Part shown: positions 50,388-61,607 of the stretch, piece by piece
Layout of the letters: each line of letters begins with the position of its first letter
Position numbering within the stretch: the first letter of the stretch is position 1
Assembly (NCBI GenBank): GCA_003999685.1
Contig: CP021220.1
Coordinates: 3,968,001-4,032,000 of the forward strand
Length of the DNA: 64,000 nucleotides
Direction of reading: 5' to 3'
Origin: Taiwanofungus camphoratus
Lineage: Eukaryota > Basidiomycota > Agaricomycetes > Polyporales > Taiwanofungaceae
The notes under the pieces: model-generated
Seen by the model: only the letters and a program-made list of their open reading frames with translations
The model's database searches: none
What the model was told of the DNA's origin: nothing
Program-made: the position numbers and the translations under genes

Positions 50388-53097
50388 TCAAGAGAAACCC
50401 GTAGGTATCATGGGGTAGAATATTGGGAAGGGATGTGCCTATACACAAATAGACGAGTTAGTATGCCAGCTCCTCCATCTGATTGAAATGACATACTTCT
50501 GTGTTGAACACGTATTCTAGCCAGTCATATCAGTGCACGTGTATGGTGAGAGTATGAAACAACACACTTGACAATGGCAATACACTTGCATCCGAGAACA
50601 TGAGGTATAGATATTTCAAGGTCTCGCTCTGTAAGAGAAACCATCAGTGAACATACTATACTAGGGACTCTGTACAAACCATCAGGAACGTCTCCATTTT
50701 GTCCTCGAACTGCACTGGTAGTTTATCCACATCGAGTATGCTTGCATACCCGCCAGACTCGATACGGCAGTGCTTCTCGATGGCTTGGAAGATGTCCCAG
50801 CCCCATTTTCGGTACTGCGCATCGCCCGTCAACCGAAAAGCGATGAACAGCGACTCCACCGTTTCAGGACTTGAGTTGAAGTGACCATTCGTCACCATCA
50901 CGACAAAGTGTCAGGTCACACAGGTGGTACAGAAAAGTTGCGGAACCACACACCGGAGGATGTATCTCGCGTCGTAAGGTGTAGGCCCATCGGGCCTAGA
51001 CGGATAGATAGATGAGTTTCCTCCCTTGAATATGGACAACGTGGAAACACTTACTTTGCGCCCTTGATATACCAGTCGTGCTTTGTCGTCAAGCCATCGT
51101 TCGGCATCCTAAAGTGTACAATTTCCGGAGAAAGCCCTCTGTGCCAGCGTTGATAAAACCACGCGCACGCTAGCAATGACAGTTGCGGTACTTACGTAGC
51201 CGTCTCATGGGTCTTCATGCACGTGCGCACAAGCTCTGCACCAGACACCCAGTCACGCTTTCCCTGCGGTGTTAACTCATCTGTGCGTGGCGGTATTGAC
51301 GTGGGGTAGTCGACTGCCCCAGTTGTGACTGCCCCAAGCATGAGTGAGCCTCCAAAGAAGCAGACAAGGTGGTCTTGCTTGGGGAGGAGACGCCAGGTAC
51401 TACGTAAGCATGCAAAATGTGAAACAAAAATGCAACAGGAAGACAGGAAGACGGACATTTTCCCCGTTCGATCCCGTTCGGGGATGATTTCCGCCGTATA
51501 TGTCAGCTTCTCCTTCTCACTCTTCTTTATCAGGTGAGTGTGCACTCCGTTTATAGAGTCGTCGTACATCTGTACAGTAAAGCGCATAGGTTAATAGAGT
51601 TATTCGCAAAACAATTAGGAGACTCTGCTCGCCTCGCGGTATACAGACTCTGTGAGGTTCTAAATTGAAGAGTTAGTTTGGTTCAGCTATAATAACTTAG
51701 CAATTACCGTTTGTACGTATTGTTTCCTGCCGTAATGATTAGAATATCATACACGATTGACCAGGAAAGCACGTACAGGAGGTATTCATAATAGGAATCC
51801 CCACGAGATCCCAAACGAATGGGAGATATTGCGAAGCGACCATCGTCTGGACTGAGCAAATCACGGAAAGTCAACTACTACTATGCCGGACAATAAACCA
51901 TCGAGGACCTACTTCATGAATATAGACGCTAAGCCTGTGGCTATACGCGCATTTTTAATGACCTTCATCACCTATGTACACCTCTGATAAGTTTTGACAA
52001 CCAATTTACACGGATAATGACAATCACCTGCTCCACCCTCTCCCAGTACACCTCTTCGTCCGTCAACAGGGAGAGATACTTGAATTCGAGCTGCAGGGTA
52101 GAAATTTCAGCAGTACTAACAAGTCCCCTGTTATCTTTTTCTGGGACGCCTTCACGCTTGGCTAAGTTCACCATGGACAACGGAAGCCCGGTTGGTGTAT
52201 CGAAGACAGGGAGGATACGATCTGCAAGGTCCTTTGCACGTTCAAGGTACATAGGATCTTCGGTGAGATAATAGGCAGACAAGAGTCCCCCAAGAACACG
52301 TATTGTTGTCTACGGCACGTTAGCAGATTAGCCTTCCCAAGGTGCAGAAACAGGAGTGATAAACCTCAAACGTGTTAAAGTTGCCATCCCGCTCGAATGA
52401 CATTTTCTCTGCTACCCACTCTCTGGCGCGTGCATACTCTGCGTCGAGCCCCATGAGTAGCATCGTATCGATGGAGTCGACAACGGTGTAGCCTATTCCG
52501 CCCGCAGCCGTGAGGTTCGTTCCCGACTTGCTGATAGGGTGATACTCGTCATCACCCATCGCGTCCCTCTCTGATCGCGTCAGTCGTCATACAACGCATC
52601 AGAAAATGATTGAATCGCAATACCATAGGCTGACCAAGCATGCTGGGCGACCACAAATTACGACTTTGACCTAAGTCAGAGACTTCGCTTGACGTACCTT
52701 GAATGCCGCAACAACTGCATCTCGTTTTGGAATGTCTGCCGAAAAGTCGACTTCCCCACTACTCAGTTTCGCCAAGTCTTGGTCTGAGTCTTCAACCCAT
52801 AACGGAATGAACCTCCTGATGACACCAGGATTCTTGATAGAATCCATGGTCAGTCGATTAACGAGACGAGGGATCTCAAAGGACGTACCTGATACACGAG
52901 GAACCCAGCTGCAAGCAAGAGCAGGTAAATAATAGTCCTGAATTTGACTGGCTCTTCGGTCGCACGACCCTGAAGATCCCGGTGAGCCTGGTTAACGAAT
53001 CAATAAAGAACATTGTCCGAACTGATTCCTGCTTCTCCTTTGCTGCTTCATTCGAAACAGTCGTCCTCTTCCTCTTGCGGATGTTTGGATCACTCAT
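50388..53097 (-). CDS. MNS1: Glycoside hydrolase 47 alpha-1,2-mannosidase
   Basis: Type II membrane enzyme of ER/Golgi that trims alpha-1,2-mannose from N-glycans; 580 residues. Eighteen exons on the minus strand; all phases close. The cytosolic N-terminus has IRKRKRTT, then a membrane helix TIIYLLLLAAGFLVY (residues 37-51). GH47 blocks in order: KSGTNLTAAGGIGYTVVDSIDTM, MSAYYLTEDPMYLERAKDLADR, RLGSRGDSYYEYLLKQYVQT, LVCFFGGSLMLGA, YILRPETVESLFIAFRLTGD and ETLKYLYLMFSD. The conserved C-terminal NTEAHPFPIF supplies the calcium-binding Thr. Three exons are only 19, 19 and 20 bases (52642-52624, 51726-51708, 50516-50497). The intron at 51632-51570 starts with GC instead of GT. Catalytic acid residues sit in the conserved blocks named. 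The first splice (donor gttcgg) is atypical but needed to reach the membrane helix. Confidence 0.95.
51570..51632 (-). other. GC-AG intron in the GH47 gene
   Basis: Minus-strand intron with donor GAG|gcgagc and acceptor gtacag|ATG. The join restores the family block SVYREMYDDS. No GT donor nearby keeps the frame without a stop. Confidence 0.8.
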
Positions 53098-53255
53098 AAT
53101 GCAGAGCAAACGTGTGTGCTGGCACCACGCTGACAGTCAAATAGACCTTACACGAGCGCCAGATAGCAATTGGTCCTATCACTGTTACAAATCACACAAG
53201 TTCAGATGTGCCAGTGTCTTTCCCCCCAGGGTTCGAAAACCACAACGAGATTCAG

Positions 53256-55358
53256 ATGTCTTCAGTTCAAGCAAGCGCTGCAAAAAAGAGCTCAGCAACC
53301 GCAGCGAGGATGTGTGAGCCGTGCCTCGGCAGGGTATCGCGAACGTGAAATTCTCCAAGTCGCCACCGGCTATGTCCTATGTTCCAGTAGTTATGCAGGA
53401 GCGAAAATAGTGAACGACATCGTTGTAGGACCTGTTGATAGTGTTGTTGACAAGAAGTGAGCAGCTCTAATTATATATATTCCTTTACAGCGTGCATAAG
53501 AGTTTGATGAGATCGACGATCCGATGGACGTGTTCAATGTGCATAGCAATCTACATAGCGGCGTCTGAATATCGACTTGAACTCAAACGGACTTCGGTTG
53601 CACGCTCTCATGTGAACCAAGAACGTCTCTCAAACTGAACGAACGAGAGGAAGTGGTTATGCGAAATGACATACTTGAAGATGAGGGAAGTGAAGGAGAC
53701 GTTGAATATAGCGAGGATAGATCAAGGGAGTGTTCAGCTGAGGTGTGTAACTTCATACCTCCCCTCATTTCCGTTCAATAGCCTAAACATTTGAACGATC
53801 GGAAAAGCACGAGGCTGAGCGACGTATTTGAATGCTGAAACTTAGGTTGACTCTCCAGCAAAGACATTTGAAGATATGCGGAGGGATCTAGCTTTCTTAG
53901 TGAGGCAAAACACGATTCTGGAAGACCAATTGAAAACCTTGCAACGAGCGGAATTAGGAAGATATGCTAGCCCGCCAGACGCCGGAGCCCGGAGGCTCAA
54001 ACGGCGCATACGTGAGTTGGAACCAGTGAGTCGCATTGATTAATTTCTGGGTTCTTTCGTCCTGATTCTATCCATCGTTCCCCATACGGCGAGAAAGACA
54101 GACCGACAAAAAGCCAAAGAGGCATGTTCATCATTGATACGTCCATACTCACAAGGCTAATGAGCGATGCATTAGTTACTTCGCACGCAAGAAGCTCAGG
54201 CGGACGTAGTAAATTTGCAGGAATCTTCTGACACAGATACCAACATTTCTGCATCCTATATGAGGAAAGTATGTGCCTCGCGCACCCGCTTGCAATCCGA
54301 TATATTGATTAGATGACATCTCTAGCTTCTCCGCTGTTTTCACAATTTAATGATTGCTCCCGCCATTGATGAGGACGAAGAGTGCCATGTCTGCATGGAG
54401 ACGATGCAAGTTGAGAAATGTAGAAGGTAGACAATGCCTTTCAATATTATGGAGCCTCCAGTACTGATGTACACCAACAGTCTCAAATGCGGGCACCCCA
54501 TTTGCGAGTCGTGCGTAGATGATATCTTTCCCGGTATGGACGGCTTAGCATGCCCTCAATGTCGCAAATGGTGTCGGCGTGACGCCATCAAAGTAATCCA
54601 ATACACCACATCAGAGCAGTGGGACGCTCTGGTTGACTTGGCGAGAGAGTGGGCCAAGATAGATGCCATTGCCGAGACGTCAGACTCCGAAGAGGAGGCT
54701 CATGAAGAGATAGGTGAGGATGAGCGGCGAGCCCGAAGTAAGAGGTAGGTATACTGCTAAGTATGAGTCTCACAAGAATAAATCTAACGTCCGTTGCACG
54801 GAAAGTTCGCCATTGCGATTTCCGAGCTCGTCAGACACAGGACGATCCTCTTCGGAGCGACATGTACTTGAAGATCTCCTGACGCCTCAGCGCAAGAGGC
54901 GGCGCCGTGCACTCACATTGGACAGTTCGTCCAAATCTGACGCGTCAGTGAATTACGCATCCCATGCACCATCATTTGACCCTTTAGCATAGTTCGTTTC
55001 CACAAAGTCCTTGGGGAACACCGGAACTAGCGGGTGTGGCTGCGCCCGGTGATTCAGAAGGGGAAATTACTCCGATACGCTTGCGCAAGAAGCGACGCAT
55101 AGCTATCACACCTGAAAGCTCGTCCGGGACTGTCAAGTAAGTCGGCAAAAAATGGCTGAGCAAACGTCTAGTTCTAATTTTCAACACGGAAGATCCTCTG
55201 CCGGGCTGGTCGCTGTTTCTATCGAGCAAGACCCGATGCCACAGCAGTCCAATACTTCAGACACCCGAGCAATTACTTATAGCCAGTCTCCTCGCAAGGA
55301 GAAAAAACGACGTATGCAAATGCTTGTTGCTGCCCAGATGCGGTCTGTGCGGTCGTGA
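53256..55358 (+). CDS. RING-finger protein, probable E3 ubiquitin ligase
   Basis: The part from 53622 to the stop at 55358 is resolved into ten exons: 53622-53742, 53808-53823, 53859-54025, 54176-54268, 54326-54426, 54481-54744, 54806-54947, 54988-55136 and 55172-55358, plus an upstream start region that is not resolved. A coiled coil (FEDMRRDLAFLVRQNTILED) precedes a C3HC4 RING split by an intron: ECHVCMETM, then LKCGHPICESCVDDIF and ACPQCRKWCRR. The C-terminal third is Ser-rich with basic patches (RKRRRRA, RKKRR), suggesting a nucleus-located ligase. The likely start, MSSVQASAAKKSS at 53256, is followed by MCEPCLGR, after which coding continues in another frame (53334-53456) and again near 53510-53570. 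Splice sites do not join these cleanly, so the N-terminus may carry frameshifts. One exon is 16 bases and one intron only 40. Confidence 0.75.
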
Positions 55359-56033
55359 ATGACCAGAATGCGTAACAGGCTCATTATACCCCTCCATTGT
55401 CGTGGTCTCTCTTGGTGTAATTTGTATGATTTTTGGGAGAACATCTATGTAGAATGTATGATTCGAGTTGTACTCATCCCACAATGATCATGTAGAAGCG
55501 ATGGATTCACCTTCATGTAATGATTTACCGTCGCAAGAGATATGTGATTTCGAACTCGAAGTTCTCGCATACGATGTGCGGCTGCTATGCATCTCACTAA
55601 AGTAAACATAAATGAAACACAATAGTGAAAGGGGTACTTTTCGAGTGTTTGCTTGATCTTCATCGCGAAGATAGATGTCGTCTGTGATTCCACAAGTGTT
55701 TACAACAGGTTTTCCTTCGGAAATTAAAGCAGTTCAAGTAGTACTTAGTGCAAGGGCTACTAGAGCTCAGTATCAACGACGTAGAACAAACGAGATTACA
55801 AATCGACAGAGGAAGGAATGTGCGGAACTTGTGACGGTAGACATCATTATGTACAATCATAGCAATGTGCGACGGTAACACAAAGAGAAAAAGCTAAAAA
55901 CAGTGGATGTGAACAGCAAGTGACAGCGAGATAGCAAATGGAGTATCGGACATGAAAGGAAGAGCGCAATCGAGAGCATGCTTAGTAGCAGGATATCCTA
56001 CGTGATGGGACGGCGAGCTTGCACCGGCAGACA
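55359..56033. other. Intergenic between convergent genes
   Basis: About 675 bases between the RING gene and the end of the minus-strand C2H2 gene. Both are convergent here, so it holds two 3' untranslated regions. No gene or RNA is recognised. Confidence 0.5.
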
Positions 56034-57001
56034 TCAATGTTCCAGGGCGAACATCTCCACGGAAGGATCGGTGAAAGGCGTTGTGGCGCCGGCACTGATG
56101 TCCGGAGAGAATTCCAGCGGCGGCACACCACCAGAGGAGACTAAGATTTCATTGGACACCATGAGCGATGAGCGTGGCGTATCTGTCAACTGTAAAGATG
56201 CAGATGCATCTATGCCGGACATAGACGAACTGCCGACGTCCTCTGACGGCGGGTCATGGAATTGCCGAATTAGCTCGCCGTCAAAGTTCTTAGTGCAGTC
56301 AAAGAAGGCCTGATAGTGCTTGTGCTTCCGTTCGTGCTGCAGGAGATTATCCCGCCGCGCGAAGGTCTTGTCGCAAAAGGGAAGTGCACACATGTAATCT
56401 GTCCATCACATCACACTCACAGAGTAAGGAGACCGCTCATGTCGCACAGAGAACAGCTGTGCTCACTTTTCTCATGCATGTGCAGGGAGCGAACGTGGCG
56501 CTTCAGATGTTCCGACCGGGTGAAGACTTTGCGGCAGTCTTCAACCTTGCAGGTGTACGTCCGGCCTGTTCTCACGCCCATGTCTTTCGTGGGCACACTG
56601 CGGCCCTTCGGCTTCTTGGACAGATTTGGAACTGGGATCGCTGGCGGGTAGCGCGATTGGGGTCCGGGGTGACGCTCCCAAAGTATTGGTACTAGAACGC
56701 CATCCAGGTTGATATGCCTCCTTCCATCCACCATCACGACAAAATTCTTAAGCGGGTCCTCCTTGGGGGGTTTCTGGGGTGCATATTTCGCAGGAGGCAA
56801 GGATCTTGGCTCAATTCTCGACTTAGGAGTTGATGCATCTTGGGATCGCGGGAAAGACCCCCTCATGAGAAAGGATAGAGGTTTTGAGGATGGAGGCATT
56901 ACAGGAGTCTCGTCCTTTGCTCCATGATCGTTGAGCTTGCTTGTCATAGGCTGATACAACATGTAATGAAGAAACGTACCCATGTAGGCATAGTCATCCA
57001 C
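56034..57001 (-). CDS. C2H2 zinc-finger protein, divergent paralogue
   Basis: Predicted 299-residue transcription factor-like protein. Two exons: 57001-56467 and 56398-56034. Two adjacent C2H2 fingers: Cys151, Cys156, His169, His174 and Cys182, Cys187, His200, His204; the intron falls between the fingers. The order (Pro-rich lead IPVPNLSKKPKGRSVPT, then two fingers, the first with SEHLKRHVRS) parallels the protein coded at 61608-63263, so the two are paralogues. This copy is shorter, has lost most of the Ser-rich N-terminal region, its linker between fingers (MHEKNYM) differs from the standard TGEKP type, and it has an extra acidic C-terminal tail of about 95 residues. The N-terminus is uncertain: a possible extra donor lies just after the start. 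Confidence 0.8.
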
Positions 57002-60000
57002 TCATTTGGGTCTCGAGGATCACACACCGACATCGTGATAATCCGCGGCCGTAAATTATGAAATATATCGCGAGCACTGTCAATAACAAAAAGTTGGTTC
57101 AGCATACGCATGCTGTGGCGTCAGCATCTGCTGCCTCGATGCCGTATTCACATTACGGAAATGATTATCGCCCTACTAAAGTGTAGAGATATCTAGATCG
57201 CGCTCTTCCACAGGCCTAGCAGGTAGGACGTCTAATAAAGATCGCAATTGCCCGTGAGCAGGAAAGGTAGGTTCCAAGCTGACTTGAAGGCGTCAGTGAT
57301 CAGAACGCATGCCGATCTTTCAGACGCCACAACATCGTGTGAGTGCCACGTGGTTATCGACCTCCCCCTGACCCAACTCCTGATTCTACGATCCAACAGC
57401 TTCTCAAGTGGACTACTTCGCACGGGAAGTTCATCATCATACCCAGTGGCTAGCCCGGAAGAAGTCCTTCTTGAGAAACGATATCACGAGCGTCTGAGAG
57501 CGAAGCCATCCCCAGATCCTCATGCTTTCCTGTACGCCGTTGCGCACAAGAATTTGACATCGTGTCGCAGCATACGCAGCGCTAATTAATATTCGAGTTG
57601 AGAAAATGCGTTTCATCATTGTACTCCTCCCAGGCGTATTGCGCACTGTTCAGTCCACCATCTCCTTCTCGGTGCAATCAGCTTATTGCGCCCGGAAGGT
57701 ATTCACGGGGCTCTCCTACACGATTGGATGTGTAGCCGTGCTGTATGTATTCGGCGTATTCCTCACATTGATCTCCAGCATTCCATTCCGGAAAATGGGG
57801 TGGCTTTTGCGAGAGTCATCTCGACACGGGCTAACTTTTGCATCGCTGACATCAGGTTCCGCCAATCACGTTTTGTGCGAGCTCCACCTTCTGCCGCGCC
57901 TTTCGGCCACACATGCGCCGTCGCGCTGCTGGTCCACTTTCAGCTTGACCTTCGCCCAGTTCCCTTCTCTACTCTTCCTGCAAGGCGTGTCTCTGCACCA
58001 AGACTTCGGGCTGGGAGAGACAAGTTCATCGCCTTCAGCGCCGGGAGCGGGGGTTCTAACTAAACTCGTTGGTTCATGGTCAATCATTCACGTTCTATCC
58101 CTTCACGCTACTTCGCATCTATGCAAATCTGTGATCAGTACACGGCGAGTGAATGTTTCTTTCCGCCATATACTGTCGACTTCGGCCTTTCTTGTCATCT
58201 ACGTGGTCAAAGCGTTTTTCAATAATAATGGCCGACCTATTGTTCCTTGGCTATTGTAGATGGTCTGTGTCTCATATGGAATTCTGCCCCTTGCTCTTGT
58301 TTCTGCATGGAGTCATGCTACAGTGGCCACGTATTTGGATTGCGCAGCATCGAGCCACGTCGATTCGGCGAGTTCACAGCATGGTGTTTTACACAACAAC
58401 CCGCGCATTGCTCGAGCTCAGCTGCGCACCATACATCCGCTGAAATCCCTCATGCTGTGGGATTCGATGTGCTCTATCTCACCATTTACAGTGTTAAATG
58501 GGGCTTAGATGTCCAGTGGTGGTGAGACAGTTGTGTTCCACTTTCAAACTGCTTCTACTTTCTTGACATATCAGGCAGGATTCGCTTCTTGCTGCATCAT
58601 CCGGGCGCCGTTTATACTCATGGGCCACGTCAACTCTTATCATTCAATGCATCTTGTCTCGGACCGCTGCATCCGTTTCTTTCCGCCTGCAGCAATCCAG
58701 CTACATCAAAGCGAGCACAGTGCGATATATATTGCCCAACGGAAGCAAAAGCGATTCTCAAGCAAGTAGCGGTCAGATCTAGCGCAGAAGCCTATCAGCT
58801 GCGGTGGATGATGATCTTGGGCCGCTCTTCGAAGAGCTCTTCTGGATGGTGAGCCGTGAACGCGATTAGATGCACGTCCCGGTGCTGGAGAAGTGGTTCG
58901 CTGCTTATTCTCGACGGGGCATTAGGTTTGAGATCCGTTCGTCGAGCTGCGGAGCTGATTCGGAATCTATTGCTCTTGTCGCAGCAAGCAAAGTAAGTGC
59001 TGGGGCAGTGGAAGGCTGGTCATAGGGCCTATGATATGACGCTTTTGGTATGTCGATGCGATATGTGCGGACATCCTCACACGCTCTTAGATATAGCATT
59101 GTTCGCGACTGAGGATGTCCTCCACAACTGCAAAGTAAACAGACACTACTTGGGCCAGGAGTGCACATGTTGGGCTGATCCTCCTCCTGGCGTGCTGTAT
59201 CGCCCAGCGTCCTAGATCACAATGCTCCACGTGGGGGGGGGGGGGGGGGGGGGGCGCACAAGATCTTTGCTAATCGAGCAAGCTTTCAATCAATGCCGCC
59301 GGACTTTCATCAATCCTCGAACCTTCAGGTTCGAGACGGCACGCATACGCATGCGCTGTCATTCGACTGCGATCTGTAGGGATGTTCTTCTGATAACGCG
59401 TATGCATCTTGTCTCCCCGCCATCTCTTGCGCTGTCACGCTGGTTACTCCCACGACTAGCTAGGTACTAAGCGTGACATTGTACCTGTGTTCGCTTCGCT
59501 TCTTACGGGTGAATTGACGGGGAAACCCAGACCAATGGCTTCTGTGTTGATCATGCCGACACGCATCACGATCGCAAGTACGATATCAACAATCATTCAT
59601 TGTGTCTTTTCTTCGGAATTGGCGGGCTGTGCTCCTCATTTGTCGGCGTGGGACGGTAAGGAGCGTCCCAGACTGCTGAGCATGCACCTAGAAGGTTTGC
59701 TGGGCGTACTCTCTATGCTGGCTCTGTCTTTCCGTCCCGAGCGGCTTTCACGGTCAGCGCTACGGGGGCCTGACCCGCGATCCGGACAGCGATGACTGCT
59801 CTATGATAAAGTTCACCTTACGTCGATGCCGAAATAGAATCCGCGGGTCAGATTGTCGTAGAAGGACACCCGTCCCCTACGGGACGGTGAGGAGGCACCC
59901 GACCAAGGTTCAGGAAGGCAGCTAGTGGGACCGAAGCCTGCCAGGAATGGCAAACCGTCGTATCCGTCTGCCAGGGCGCAGGGCATGCGGGATCCCGCGG

Positions 60001-61607
60001 GTATCGTGACCGCCCGCAGCCGATTCCAGTGGGAAAAGTGGCTGGTATTGGAGGTGATTGTACGTGTAGTCTGTTATCGATGCAGCGGAGGGCTTGCCGT
60101 GGCTAGATGATGGGATGTGTATGTTCTCTCGCGCGGACATGTTCAGTATGTAGGTCCCAGCGAAGAGGAAGCTTGGAAAGGAAGGTTGGGACCGGTTCGT
60201 GGTGCGTTTGCGCTATACGGCCCCTCACGGCTGAGGACATTTGCTTTGGTATTTTTGTTACATACATTGGAGAGTCGGTAGGAGTAGAGTGCAGTTGACA
60301 TCTCGAAAGGGCGGATGCAGTCTGCATGGTTCCAGGCCTCCGTCGCGCTGAAGAATGGAAGGCTGCTAACATGTCATATATTTGATTGTCGGGCTGTGCG
60401 TAGCGTGGGCTGCCAACCTGGAAGTGAAGAAACAAACACGAGTGATAATTGGCAGCAATCATATGCTGGGTTGTGGCGTCTTCTAGGTGATAAACCTAGA
60501 TATCTTTGGCGATCGAGGAAAAGCCATTGGATCCCGAAGCGGACTAGCGAGATTGCCAAAGACGGGGATCGGAGATTCAAGAAGCTTAGATCCTACCGAG
60601 ATGGAAAATGGCAAGTCGGTCACGGTCAGAAATGAAGTCTGGGAAAAACATCGTCCTCTTTGAGCCGGGCGTATCATGCACTTTTCTGCAAAGAGACATG
60701 AGCTAGTCTAGGCGGCCTCGAAGGTGGAAAGGTTGGTCGGAGATGCAACTCGGCTGTGCTGATAACTGTGCGGCTCAAGTACGTACGGTAGCCTGACAGA
60801 GTTGTACCGAATTGGCAGGTGCCGGACGCTCCGGCAAGGCGGGGTCGACTTCGAGAATCGACGGGTAGGCAGAACCGTGACTGCAGGGGACAGCATTTCA
60901 ATAAGGGACAACCCGGCCGCACTGACAACAGTCATACACACCGAGTCGGCCTACAGTACATTAGGCGGTCCACAAAGCGCTTACTGCGCTTTTGTAGAGA
61001 TCGTCCAGGTCCGAACCCGGTGCAGTGCCTACGCCTGGCTCATTGTCCCGTACACCTCACGCCGGACCCAGGCCGCTTCCGCCCTTCTACCATTCGCCTC
61101 TTCTTTCCACACAAACCTTTTCTTCCCTGCTAACGACCACTCACGACGACGCCCTCCCCCTGCTCACCTTTGATCGACTTTTCGTCATTCTCTACATTAT
61201 AAGATTCTTTGTGCGAAGCCCCTCTGACTCCGTTTTTCAACTACATTCCCTCTACGTATTATTCAGCACTCACGGCCAGTCTCCCATTGTTCAACGAATT
61301 TTTACGCTTTATTCCTGAATTTCTTGCGTATTTCTCCTCTTTGCTCCGCATTCCGGATTGGTAACGCATCCGGCCTGCGAATAGCGCGTGCTCGATCACT
61401 TCCGCTCCCGTCGCTGGTATTTAGTTTAAGCCCAGCTGTGCTCACAAAGGTCCGTACCTATTTCTCTCTTTTTGTCTGCGATCACATTGCTCGACGGCTG
61501 GGTCTCTGTCCAATTACAGTTCCACCCAAGCCGTTATATCCGCTGTCGTCCTTACAGCCGAGACCGGACTCCCCGCTCACTCTGTTACATTATATCTCTC
61601 TAGTTCG
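57002..61607. other. Long interval without a recognisable gene
   Basis: About 4.6 kb between the divergent C2H2 paralogues. Open frames of up to 218 codons (57606-58259) and 72 codons (58997-59215) show no known domain, odd amino-acid composition and no splice continuity. The interval contains a 22-base G run and a short perfect hairpin. The final 600 bases are strongly pyrimidine-rich on the plus strand, with repeated ccctc/cttcc, ending tctctctag shortly before the 61608 start; this looks like a long leader, possibly with an intron in it. Confidence 0.45.
59233..59254. repeat. Homopolymer of 22 G
   Basis: Uninterrupted G22 on the plus strand, preceded by cacgt and followed by cgcaca. It lies in non-coding sequence. 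Length may be inexact because sequencing of such runs is error-prone. Long G runs can form four-stranded structures in single-stranded DNA. Confidence 0.9.

Noticed and set aside
53170-53460. Start of the RING gene at an ATG near 53170
   Set aside because: The frame is partly coding-like, but its first 50 codons are Gln/Cys-rich and lack similarity to the expected N-terminus. The ATG at 53256 in another frame looks more like a real start. Left unresolved.
57606-58259. Plus-strand open frame of 218 codons with hydrophobic segments
   Set aside because: No recognisable family, no splice partner and irregular composition. Hydrophobic stretches arise from the pyrimidine-rich strand. Left as unassigned.
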